In this document: in pieces, positions 10,270-17,483 of the stretch
How the letters are laid out: every line of letters starts with the position of its first letter
Position numbering within the stretch: position 1 is the first letter of the stretch
Made by a program: the position numbers and the translations under genes
Notes under the pieces: generated by a model
Databases searched by the model: none
What the model saw: only the letters and a program-made list of their open reading frames with translations
What the model was told of the DNA's origin: nothing
NCBI GenBank assembly: GCA_964385635.1
Contig: CAYLPU010000060.1
Coordinates: forward strand, 1-30,229
Source of the DNA: CAYLPU01 sp964385635
Lineage (GTDB): Bacteria > Chloroflexota > Anaerolineae > B4-G1
DNA length: 30,229 nt
Direction: 5' to 3'

Positions 10270-13251
10270 CTACACCTCCCGCAGCGCCCGCCACACCCGC
10301 TCCGGCGTGAAAGGCACCTCCCGGATCCAGACCCCCGTCGCGTCGTGGATGGCGTCCGCCAGCGCCGGGGCGATGCCGTCCATCGGGAGCTCGGAAACGG
10401 ACTTAGCCCCGAACGGCCCGGTCGGCTCCTCCGTCTGCACGAAGATGACCTCCAGTTTGGGCATCTCGTTGGACTTGTAGATGTGGTAGGGGCCAAGGCG
10501 CGGGTTGACCAAGCGCCCCTGCTCGTCGTAGACCATCTCCTCGCAGTGGGCGAAGCCGATAGCCTGCTGCAACCCACCCTCCACCTGCCCGGAGGCGGTG
10601 ATCGGGTTGATCACCCGCCCCGCGTCCACCACCATCAGCACCCGCTCCACCGTGACCTGTCCCGTCTCGGTGTCCACGACCAACTCGACAAACTGGGCCC
10701 CGAAGGGCGGAGGGCATTCGTAACTCATGTGGGAGGCGCTGGCAATGATCTGGTGCTGGTCCTGCTGGTGCAGGCTGCTCAGCGCCACCGCCTCCAGCGT
10801 GAGCGAGCGGCCATCGGGGGCAAAGACCCGCCGGTCGCGCAGTTCCATCTCGCTAACTGCTGGCTGCTGACTGCTAACTGCGGACTCCTCCAGCCCCAGC
10901 ATCCGCGCTCCATGCTCCTTGATCTGGCCGGCCACCTTCAAGGCCGCCTTGCGCACCGCCCCGCCGCTGATGTAGGTGGTGCTGCTGGCGTAGGCACCCT
11001 TGTCAAACGGGGTGAAGTCGGTGTCGGAGGAGTAGACGATCATATCATCCACCGGCACACCCAGCACCTCGGCGGCCATCTGGGCCAGGATCGTATCGGA
11101 ACCGGTGCCCAGGTCGGTCGCGCCGATCAGGAGGTTGAAGGAGCCGTCGTCGTTCATCTTGATCGTGGCAGCGGCCATGTCCAGTCCGGCGATGCCGCTG
11201 CCGTGCAACATCACCGCCAGGCCGATGCCACGGCGGATCTGCTCCGAGAAACCGGGTTTTTCGGAAAAAACCCGGTTTCTTCTGCGCTTGTTGTACCAAT
11301 CCATCGCCTCCAACCCCACCTGGACGCACTGTTCCAGGCCGTTGGAACGGATGACCTGCGCGAACCCCTCACGTCCCTCGCCCAAAGCCTTGGCGAGCAA
11401 CAGTTCCTCCCCCTGCTTGATCCAGTTCTTGCGCTTAAACTCGACCACGTCCCAGCCCATGTGGTCGGCGATCTCGGACATGAGCATCTCAATGCCGAAG
11501 TGGCACTGCATCGAGCCGTAACCCCGGAAGGCCCCCGGCGTGGGTTTGTTGGTGTAGACCACGTCGCAGACAAATTTCGAGTAAGGCGCGTTGTAGAGCG
11601 TCAATCCCTTCTGTCCACCCACCATCTGCACCGTCAGGCCGTGGGTGCCGTAGGCACACGTGTCGCCGATGAGGTACAGTTCGGTGGCGACCACCTCCAT
11701 CTCTTTGGTGACGCCGATCTTGTAGCGCATGATCTGCGGATGGCGGCTGCGGGAACTGGTGAACTCCTGCCGGCGCGTGTACTCCATGCGCACCGGCCGG
11801 CCCGTGACAATGGTCAGGTGGGCGCACAGGTCCTCCAGGATCATCTCCTGCTTGTTGCCGAAGCCTCCTCCGATGCGCGGCTTGATCACTCGAATCTGCT
11901 TGACCGGCAGGCCGATGAGGGGAGCGAGCATGCGCCGGATGTGGAAGGGCACCTGGGTGCTGGAGCGAACCACCAGCCGTCCGTCCTCGTCCCAGTAGGT
12001 GATGCAGACGTGAGGCTCCATGTGCGCATGCTGCTGCTGCGAGGTGCGGTACTCCCCCTCGAAGACGTGATCGGCCCTGGCCCACTGGGCCTCACCGTCG
12101 CCTACCTCGACATGGATGTGGTGGACAATGTTTCGCTGGCGATCATAGATGTCTTCTGTGTCCGGTTCGTCGTGGATCACCGGCGCGCCCTCCTGCATCG
12201 CCTCAAGAGGATCCAGGACGTGGGGCAGCACCTCGTACTCCACCTCGATCAGCCGCAATGCCCGCCGCGCCAATTCCGGCGTCTCGGCCGCGACGACCGC
12301 CACCCGGTCGCCGACGTGCCGCACCTTGTCGTCCAGGACGACCTGGTCGAAAGGGGGCGGCTGGGGGTAACTCTGACCGCCGGAGGCGTACTTGACGCGG
12401 CGGATGTCCTCGTGCGTCAGGACGGCGTGCACGCCGGGCATGGCGCGGGCGGGACGAGCGTCAATGCGCTTGATGCGGGCGTGGGCGTGCGGGCTGGTGA
12501 GCAACGCGCCGTAGAGCATCCCCTCCAGTTTGACGTCGTCGGTGTAGACCGGGCGGCCCGTCGCCAGTTTGACGCCGTCCACCTTGGGTTCGGGCTTGCC
12601 GACGACGCGCAGCGGCTCCATCTCCGGCGGGGATATAACCAACGTAGGGGCGGGGTGATCCCGCCCGTACCACCGGCCCAACAACTCAGCGGGCGACTCC
12701 CCTGGGGCCAGCGTCTCCTCGACAGGCACGAAAGGCTCCACCTCCTCGCCGCGCAAGATCGCCGCGGCCCGCTGCGCCGCCTGCACAATCTTGACGTGGC
12801 CGGTGCAACGACAGAGCACACCGCTAATCGCCTCGCGGATCTCCTCCTCGGTGGGATCGGGATTACGGTCGAGCAGCGCCTTGACCACCAGAACGTGGGC
12901 CGGGGTGCAGTAGCCACACTGGAGCGCGCCGACCTCAATGAACGCCTGCTGGATGGGATGCAACCCCCAGAAACCGGGTTTTTCGGAAAAAACCCGGTTT
13001 CTGGACAACCCCTCAACAGTCGTCACCTCGCGCCCTTCGGCCTGGGTAGCCCGCATCCGGCAACTGTACACAGGCTGCCCGTCTAGAAGAACAGTGCACA
13101 CGCCGCAGTCGCCCGTCCCGCAGCCGTACTTGACACTGGTGTAGGAAGCGCGGCGCAGCGCGTCCAGCAAAGTCTCCGAACGACGCACGGCCAGGGTTTT
13201 CTCCTCGCCGTTGATCGTCAACGCAATGGTAAGGGTCTCTTCGCTACTCAT
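10270..13251 (-). CDS. molybdenum hydroxylase: fused [2Fe-2S] and Mo-binding subunits (xanthine dehydrogenase/aldehyde oxidase family)
   Basis: A cytoplasmic redox enzyme of 993 residues that would hydroxylate a heterocycle, purine or aldehyde using Moco. Residues 1-165 are the two-cluster iron-sulfur unit (CGTGDCGVC at 44-52, C64, then QCGYC at 111-115 and CRC at 147-149). From about 215 the Mo subunit follows, with GGGFGNKQE near 462, AFRGYGSMQ near 570 and GPFGAKSVSE near 948, whose last Glu is the expected catalytic base. The AFRGYG motif argues against CO dehydrogenase. The start at 13251 overlaps the upstream stop by 8 bases; a longer frame to 13506 only covers the upstream gene. Four repeat-derived stretches sit in frame: two palindromes (residues ~83-96 and ~657-668), a GC-rich repeat (~198) and a heptamer tract (~790-800). 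Confidence 0.9.
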   Translation of the reverse strand: MSSEETLTIALTINGEEKTLAVRRSETLLDALRRASYTSVKYGCGTGDCGVCTVLLDGQPVYSCRMRATQAEGREVTTVEGLSRNRVFSEKPGFWGLHPIQQAFIEVGALQCGYCTPAHVLVVKALLDRNPDPTEEEIREAISGVLCRCTGHVKIVQAAQRAAAILRGEEVEPFVPVEETLAPGESPAELLGRWYGRDHPAPTLVISPPEMEPLRVVGKPEPKVDGVKLATGRPVYTDDVKLEGMLYGALLTSPHAHARIKRIDARPARAMPGVHAVLTHEDIRRVKYASGGQSYPQPPPFDQVVLDDKVRHVGDRVAVVAAETPELARRALRLIEVEYEVLPHVLDPLEAMQEGAPVIHDEPDTEDIYDRQRNIVHHIHVEVGDGEAQWARADHVFEGEYRTSQQQHAHMEPHVCITYWDEDGRLVVRSSTQVPFHIRRMLAPLIGLPVKQIRVIKPRIGGGFGNKQEMILEDLCAHLTIVTGRPVRMEYTRRQEFTSSRSRHPQIMRYKIGVTKEMEVVATELYLIGDTCAYGTHGLTVQMVGGQKGLTLYNAPYSKFVCDVVYTNKPTPGAFRGYGSMQCHFGIEMLMSEIADHMGWDVVEFKRKNWIKQGEELLLAKALGEGREGFAQVIRSNGLEQCVQVGLEAMDWYNKRRRNRVFSEKPGFSEQIRRGIGLAVMLHGSGIAGLDMAAATIKMNDDGSFNLLIGATDLGTGSDTILAQMAAEVLGVPVDDMIVYSSDTDFTPFDKGAYASSTTYISGGAVRKAALKVAGQIKEHGARMLGLEESAVSSQQPAVSEMELRDRRVFAPDGRSLTLEAVALSSLHQQDQHQIIASASHMSYECPPPFGAQFVELVVDTETGQVTVERVLMVVDAGRVINPITASGQVEGGLQQAIGFAHCEEMVYDEQGRLVNPRLGPYHIYKSNEMPKLEVIFVQTEEPTGPFGAKSVSELPMDGIAPALADAIHDATGVWIREVPFTPERVWRALREV
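10853..10887. repeat. heptamer tandem repeat inside Mo-hydroxylase gene
   Basis: Four units on a 7-base period (CTAACTG, CTGGCTG, CTGACTG, CTAACTG; 10853-10880) and a degenerate fifth. On the coding strand they give the stretch AVSSQQPAVSE, which looks like an insert in the Mo domain. Confidence 0.7.
11247..11280. repeat. 34-bp palindromic repeat, copy 1 (in coding frame)
   Basis: 15-base arms AGAAACCGGGTTTTT and the exact complement surround a CGGA centre. In the Mo-hydroxylase it is read in frame as NRVFSEKPGF within a probable surface loop. Confidence 0.9.
12644..12670. repeat. GTAGGGGCGG palindromic repeat, copy 1 (in coding frame)
   Basis: GTAGGGGCGGGG followed after a short spacer by CCCGCCCGTAC. 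It lies in the linker between the Fe-S and Mo parts of the hydroxylase. Related sequences recur at 17834, 21191 and 23251. Confidence 0.65.
12967..13004. repeat. 34-bp palindromic repeat, copy 2 (in coding frame)
   Basis: Identical core to copy 1 (12969-13002), with the palindrome extended by CC/GG on each side. It sits between the two iron-sulfur cluster motifs and again encodes NRVFSEKPGF. Confidence 0.9.
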
Positions 13252-13909
13252 CGCTTGCTCCCTCCTGATGCAGGCACTGTTCGAGGGCACGGCGGGCCAA
13301 CACGCCCGCCATCGCCCGGCGGTACTCCTCACTGCCCCGGAAGTCTCCCTTGGGCGCGACCTCCTTTCCCACGGCCGCCGCAACTGTCCGAACGCGCTCC
13401 TCGTCCAGATGCCCACCCACGAGTTGGGCGGCCGCTTCGGCCAGGCGCACCGGCTCCGGCCAGACGCCGGTGAGCGCGAGACGGGCCTGGCGCACCACGT
13501 CGCCATCCATCTCCACCACAGCGACCGCCGCGACGATGGGCTCGTCGGCCGGGGTGCGAACTATGTGGGCCTCACCCCACCTTGCCCCCCCCACCCTGAC
13601 GCGCAGGGCAGACATCTTCCCCTTTGCCTTACGTTGCAGCAATGCCTCCAGGGGGACATCCGCCGGCCCCGCCTCCCCCTCCACGGTGACCGTGGCTCCC
13701 AACGCCAGGAGCGCGGCCACCCACTGGAGGGCGACACGTGGCGACGTCAGCGCCCTCCGCACCGGCGTCTCATTCCGGGCCTGCCAGGAGATCGCGCCGG
13801 TGAGCGCCTGGTGCAGGAGCGGCGGGCACTCCGGGCTGTCGAATACCGATTGGAGCGGCGCGCCGGCGTCTATGCTCCAAACCTCCCCCAGGACTTGTTC
13901 ATCGTTCAT
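13244..13909 (-). CDS. FAD-subunit-like partner of the Mo hydroxylase, N-terminally reduced
   Basis: A 221-residue protein overlapping the start of the fused Mo subunit by 8 bases, hence a likely subunit of the same complex. The second half fits the C-terminal part of CoxM/CutM-type FAD subunits (VRVGGARWGEAHIVRTPADEPIVAAVAVVEMDGD, ALTGVWPEPVRLAEAAAQLVGG and EVAPKGDFRGSEEYRRAMAGVL are spread over residues 115-215). The N-terminal FAD/PCMH signature (AGGTDLL-like and IGGNL-like motifs) is not visible, and family members usually have about 280-290 residues. It may have lost flavin binding. ATG 13909 is preferred because GAGGAG lies just upstream; the frame itself is open to 13978. Confidence 0.7.
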   Translation of the reverse strand: MNDEQVLGEVWSIDAGAPLQSVFDSPECPPLLHQALTGAISWQARNETPVRRALTSPRVALQWVAALLALGATVTVEGEAGPADVPLEALLQRKAKGKMSALRVRVGGARWGEAHIVRTPADEPIVAAVAVVEMDGDVVRQARLALTGVWPEPVRLAEAAAQLVGGHLDEERVRTVAAAVGKEVAPKGDFRGSEEYRRAMAGVLARRALEQCLHQEGASDE

Positions 13910-14060
13910 TTCGATTGCTCCTCTACGTATTGCTGCTGGCCTCTCACCACCTTCTGGACTTTGGCCAGCGCTGGACATGGGATGCGGAATGGCACACGAA
14001 TATCCGCCATGTTACCATGATTCCGGATCTATATGCAAGCCGCGTTCACACCCAGCCGAT

Positions 14061-14089
14061 TTGACTAGTTACCCTTGCCAGTCTATAAT
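14061..14089 (+). promoter_or_regulatory. sigma-70 promoter for the DUF4956 gene
   Basis: TTGACT (14061-14066), 17 bases, TATAAT (14084-14089): the same pair of hexamers and spacing as the ppdK promoter. The leader to the ATG at 14157 is about 60 bases. Confidence 0.75.
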
Positions 14090-14156
14090 GACTTCATACC
14101 GATGTCCTGATTGTCTACGAACGGGAGGCATATTACAGCAAGAAGGACGTTGTGCC

Positions 14157-14810
14157 ATGGACATATTCCAAGACTATCAAACCATAGCCGGCATTATTCA
14201 AGTTATCGGAGACTTAACTGCAGCATTGGTCTGCGGCCTTCTCGTTTCTCTTCTTTACCGTTGGACTCACAGAAGACCAAACTATTCCATCACATTAGTC
14301 AACTCCCTGCCCGCACTCTCAATGATAACGGCAGTCATCATCATGGTGATCGGGAACAATCTCGCCCGCGCCTTTGGCCTCGTTGGCGCACTGTCCATCG
14401 TTCGATTCCGCATGGCGGTCAAGGATATGAGGGATATCGTCTTTATTTTCTTTTCCCTGGCTGTGGGTATGGCAGCGGGAGTGGGCCTGCACTTGATCGC
14501 TATCACAGGAACAATATTCATTGGCGTCAGCATATTCATTCTCTCACGAATGAACCATGCCCATCTAAGGGGACGAGAGTTTCTACTTCGGTTTTCCTTC
14601 ACGCTATCCGAGGAACAGGAATTGCCATACCTGCCAACTCTGGAAGAGTATTGCAAACGGCACAGGCTCATAAACGCGAAGTCGCTCAAGAAAAAAGACA
14701 TGCTTGAGCTCTCTTACTATACCAACCTCAAAGACAGGGACAAGAGCGGGGAATTCGTTCGTGAGCTGGGGCGGATACAGGGCGTCACTCGCGTCAATCT
14801 CTCTACTTGA
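14157..14810 (+). CDS. DUF4956-type integral membrane protein
   Basis: A 217-residue inner-membrane protein. Four hydrophobic stretches in the first ~130 residues surround the conserved-looking ALSIVRFRMAVKDMRDIVFIF segment (about 80-100), where the charged residues lie between two helices. The soluble C-terminus (about 135-217) is a small alpha/beta domain. The pattern matches the DUF4956 family, whose biochemical role is unknown to me; some family members are encoded beside polyphosphate-polymerase-like (VTC) proteins, but none is present here. The ATG at 14157 is preceded by AGAAGGA at a suitable distance and a near-consensus promoter. It is isolated on the plus strand, and its GC content is lower than that of the flanking minus-strand genes. 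Confidence 0.75.
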   Translation: MDIFQDYQTIAGIIQVIGDLTAALVCGLLVSLLYRWTHRRPNYSITLVNSLPALSMITAVIIMVIGNNLARAFGLVGALSIVRFRMAVKDMRDIVFIFFSLAVGMAAGVGLHLIAITGTIFIGVSIFILSRMNHAHLRGREFLLRFSFTLSEEQELPYLPTLEEYCKRHRLINAKSLKKKDMLELSYYTNLKDRDKSGEFVRELGRIQGVTRVNLST

Positions 14811-14903
14811 CGAAGAGTAGTTTTGGGAGTAGGGGGCAGGACACTTCATCGGAGAACAACCGCTCCCTGGCGGTCCGTCCACCAGTACCAACGCCGCCCC
14901 TGG

Positions 14904-15800
14904 TTATTGACCAAACACCTCCGCGAATGTATCAGCGACGTTGCGCAGGTTGTCCAGCCACTCGGGCGCCAGCGGGCTGATGAGCAGTACCTCGCCACCG
15001 ATCTCACTGGCGATGGTCTCCGCGTCCCTCGTGCTGAATTCCGGCTGCGCGAAGATCACCTTGATGCGCTCCCTCTGGGCCTCAGTGATCAGTTCCGCCA
15101 TCTCCGCCGCGCTGGGCTCCTGCCCGCCGATCTCGATGGGGATCATCTCCAGCCCGAAATCGCGGGCGAAGTATCCCCAGGCGGGATGGAAGACTATAAA
15201 CCTCCTGCTCTCCACTCCTTCCAGCGTCTCACGGATGTCTATCTCCAATGCGTCAATGTCCGCGATGAAGCCGTCCAGATTCGCCTCGTAGGCATCCTGA
15301 TGCACGGGGTCGAGTTCCACCAACGCCTCATAGATCGTCTGCGACTGGACCCTGACTAACTCAGGCGAAAGCCAGATGTGCGGGTCGGGGTTCTCTGGCT
15401 CGTGTTCCTTTTCCCCGTGACGGTGGTGTGCCTCCATCGGCACCCGTTCAATGCCCTCCGTCGTGTCCACGATCAACATGTCTGGATTCGCTGAAGCGAT
15501 TCGATCCATCCATGCGTTCTCGAAGGGCACCTTGATGCGCACGTACGCATCTGCATCGCTCAGGTCTTGAAACTGCTCTGGCTTAGGCTCATAGGTCGCC
15601 GGGCTGGCCCCGGGCAGCACCATGACATTCACGTCCACGTACTCGCCGCCGACCCGCTCCACGAAGTACTTCTGTGGCACGATGCTCACCGTGATATTCA
15701 GTTTGCCGGTAGATTCGGGTGTCGCACCCTGGTCACACCGGACCAGCAGCGCCGCGCTTAACAAAAGAGTCACAGCGGTGACATGTAACCACTTGTGCAT
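14904..15800 (-). CDS. ZnuA/TroA-type metal ABC transporter substrate-binding lipoprotein
   Basis: An extracytoplasmic metal-binding protein of 298 residues. An N-terminal signal (MHKWLHVTAVTLLLSAALLV) ends in VRC, a poor lipobox because Arg precedes Cys. The body has the cluster A-I organisation: IVPQKYFVERVGGEYVDV, a helix backbone near 115-150, a short His/Glu-rich loop (HHRHGEKEHE, about 143-152), DPHIWLSP, FHPAWGYFARDFGL, and a C-terminal QPEFSTRDAETIASEIGG. These are typical of zinc or manganese uptake. No ABC ATPase or permease is visible in the window. It starts one base after the stop of the O-antigen-ligase-like gene and is therefore probably co-transcribed with it. Confidence 0.9.
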   Translation of the reverse strand: MHKWLHVTAVTLLLSAALLVRCDQGATPESTGKLNITVSIVPQKYFVERVGGEYVDVNVMVLPGASPATYEPKPEQFQDLSDADAYVRIKVPFENAWMDRIASANPDMLIVDTTEGIERVPMEAHHRHGEKEHEPENPDPHIWLSPELVRVQSQTIYEALVELDPVHQDAYEANLDGFIADIDALEIDIRETLEGVESRRFIVFHPAWGYFARDFGLEMIPIEIGGQEPSAAEMAELITEAQRERIKVIFAQPEFSTRDAETIASEIGGEVLLISPLAPEWLDNLRNVADTFAEVFGQ

Positions 15801-15801
15801 G

Positions 15802-17268
15802 TTACTTCCTTCGCCTGCATCGCCGCCGGATCAGCTCCGTCGTCGCCGTCGCCAACCCGGCCACCAGCCAGAAGAGGGTGACGGAGTGATGAAAGTCCAG
15901 GTTGAAGAAGTAATGGTCGAAGATGCCGCCCCCCAGCGCCCCGACAATACCGGCGTGCAGCCCCCACCACAGCGGTTCCAGTTCTGGGTCGGCGGCCGCC
16001 AGGGCACGGGTGCGCCAAAAGCGGGCGAAGAGGACAGTCATCACGACGATGAAACTGGCCAGCCCCACCAGTCCCATCTCCTCGGCGATGAGCAGATAGA
16101 CGTTGGCGACGCCGATGTAGGTATCAATGTCGGGCGAGCCGGCAAAACCAACGCCGAGCCAGGGGTAGCGCCTGATGAGTATCAGCGCGTCCTTGTACTC
16201 CCCGAAGCGCATCTGGGTCGCCAGGTCCTCCCCGCGCAACCCCGCCACGAAGTGCACGACGAGGTCCTGGGTCTGGGGCAGGACGAGCAGGAGCACCAAC
16301 GCCACAAGCATGAGCGGCCACAATTTACGGTAGCGCAGGGTGGCGACGACAGCCAGCGCGATCCCCACCCCTACCAACGAGCCCCGGCTGATGGTCAGCC
16401 CCAGGCAGAGCGCCATCACGCCCAGTATCGGCACCAGGTGGCGGCGGCGGATGAGAGAACACTGAGCGAACAGTTGTGGCACACCGATGCACAGTGTCAG
16501 GTTGAGCAGACTACCCAGCACGTTGGGGTCTACTGAGGTGGAGGTAGCCCGCATCGGCAGTTCGGGGTCGTCGCGGATGTAGCGCAGGACTCCCGGCCCG
16601 GCGGGGTAGCCCAGCCGCCCCAGCACGGAGAGGATATGAATGACCAGGTCGTCGGAGATTTGGTCGGCGACGACGTAGAGGACAATGCCCAGAGCGGCTG
16701 CAGCGAAGGCGCACAGGATCAGCACGCGCACGACACGCTGTAGACGCCCCACATCGCGCACGGTGTTGACGACGAGGAACAACAGTGCTACGCTAAGCAG
16801 CACTTCCGCGAAGTGGCGCAGGACGTAGGAGGTCAGCGGGGCATGGGCCAACCCGAGGACAAAGGACCCCACCGCGAGGAGCGCGAAGACGGCGACAGGC
16901 AACCCCAACGATGTGCCGACGAATTCCTGCTGGCCACCGGTAGCGATCTGGAGCGCCCAGACGAGGAACAGCGCCCCCAGCGCGGCGTCGAGGAAGGTGG
17001 GAGTGAAGCCAATGCTGAAGGGGAAGGAGGCAAAGGGAAGCAGGCAGACGACGCCAATGACGGTCCAGTAGGCCACCTCGATGTCGCGCAGCATCCACAG
17101 GCCGAGGAACAGAGCCGCCAGCCCCGCCCCGGCGATGAGGGGACCGAACTCCGCCAGCAGGTAGCCGGCCGCCGCTGCCAGCGCTGCGCACAGCGCCACC
17201 GTCGCCATCACCGTCAGCCAGCGGTGGCGGGAGGTAAAGATGCGGTGGAGTAGGTCTTGGGAGGACAT
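15802..17268 (-). CDS. O-antigen ligase / Wzy-like polymerase membrane protein
   Basis: A polytopic membrane protein of 488 residues with about 10-12 hydrophobic segments. Its Wzy_C-type signature lies in the second half: a large extracytoplasmic loop with MRFGEYKDALILIRRYPWLG followed by GVGFAGSP, then NVYLLIAEEMGLVGLASF. RGSLVGVGIALAV precedes it. Such proteins polymerise or ligate undecaprenyl-linked glycans outside the cytoplasmic membrane. It lies downstream of four GT-C glycosyltransferase-like genes, which supports a surface-glycan role. Polymerase and ligase cannot be told apart from sequence alone. Confidence 0.85.
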   Translation of the reverse strand: MSSQDLLHRIFTSRHRWLTVMATVALCAALAAAAGYLLAEFGPLIAGAGLAALFLGLWMLRDIEVAYWTVIGVVCLLPFASFPFSIGFTPTFLDAALGALFLVWALQIATGGQQEFVGTSLGLPVAVFALLAVGSFVLGLAHAPLTSYVLRHFAEVLLSVALLFLVVNTVRDVGRLQRVVRVLILCAFAAAALGIVLYVVADQISDDLVIHILSVLGRLGYPAGPGVLRYIRDDPELPMRATSTSVDPNVLGSLLNLTLCIGVPQLFAQCSLIRRRHLVPILGVMALCLGLTISRGSLVGVGIALAVVATLRYRKLWPLMLVALVLLLVLPQTQDLVVHFVAGLRGEDLATQMRFGEYKDALILIRRYPWLGVGFAGSPDIDTYIGVANVYLLIAEEMGLVGLASFIVVMTVLFARFWRTRALAAADPELEPLWWGLHAGIVGALGGGIFDHYFFNLDFHHSVTLFWLVAGLATATTELIRRRCRRRK

Positions 17269-17483
17269 ATACCGATGTCTTCAAATACTGAAGCGCCGCT
17301 CAAGAATCTCTGCGCCTCTGCGTCTCTGCGTTAAAAATCGCCCTCCAACATGGGTGACTCTCTTCTGTGCTATCTTTCGTGCATTTGCTTCCGCAGAGAT
17401 TATGGTAGCACAGATTAGCAATCGTCACAAGTCTCCTTGCTCGGAGCCCTGTGGAAGGCGCCACGGGATTCTGAACAGGTCGC
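17269..17483. other. intergenic gap with octamer repeat
   Basis: Spacer of 215 bases between the ligase-like gene and the last GT-C gene. It holds three octamers on the theme TCTCTGCG (17307-17330). I see no gene and no convincing terminator; a minus-strand CATAAT near 17393-17404 lacks a well-placed -35. Confidence 0.5.

Noticed and set aside
10345..13086. 913-residue open frame on the plus strand
   Set aside because: Antisense shadow of the Mo-hydroxylase, whose minus frame carries all cluster and active-site motifs; high GC leaves the opposite frame open.
13252..13506. Longer start for the Mo-hydroxylase
   Set aside because: The extra ~85 codons overlap the FAD-like gene in another frame and are Arg/Trp/Pro-rich; the ATG at 13251 begins the normal Fe-S domain.
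10270..13909. Aerobic CO dehydrogenase
   Set aside because: The Mo subunit has AFRGYG rather than the Cys-containing active-site loop of form I enzymes, so xanthine dehydrogenase/aldehyde oxidase-type is a safer call.
14855..14874. Terminator between the convergent DUF4956 and ZnuA-like genes
   Set aside because: ACCGC/GCGGT (14859-14874) can pair but is short and has no T-tract on either strand.
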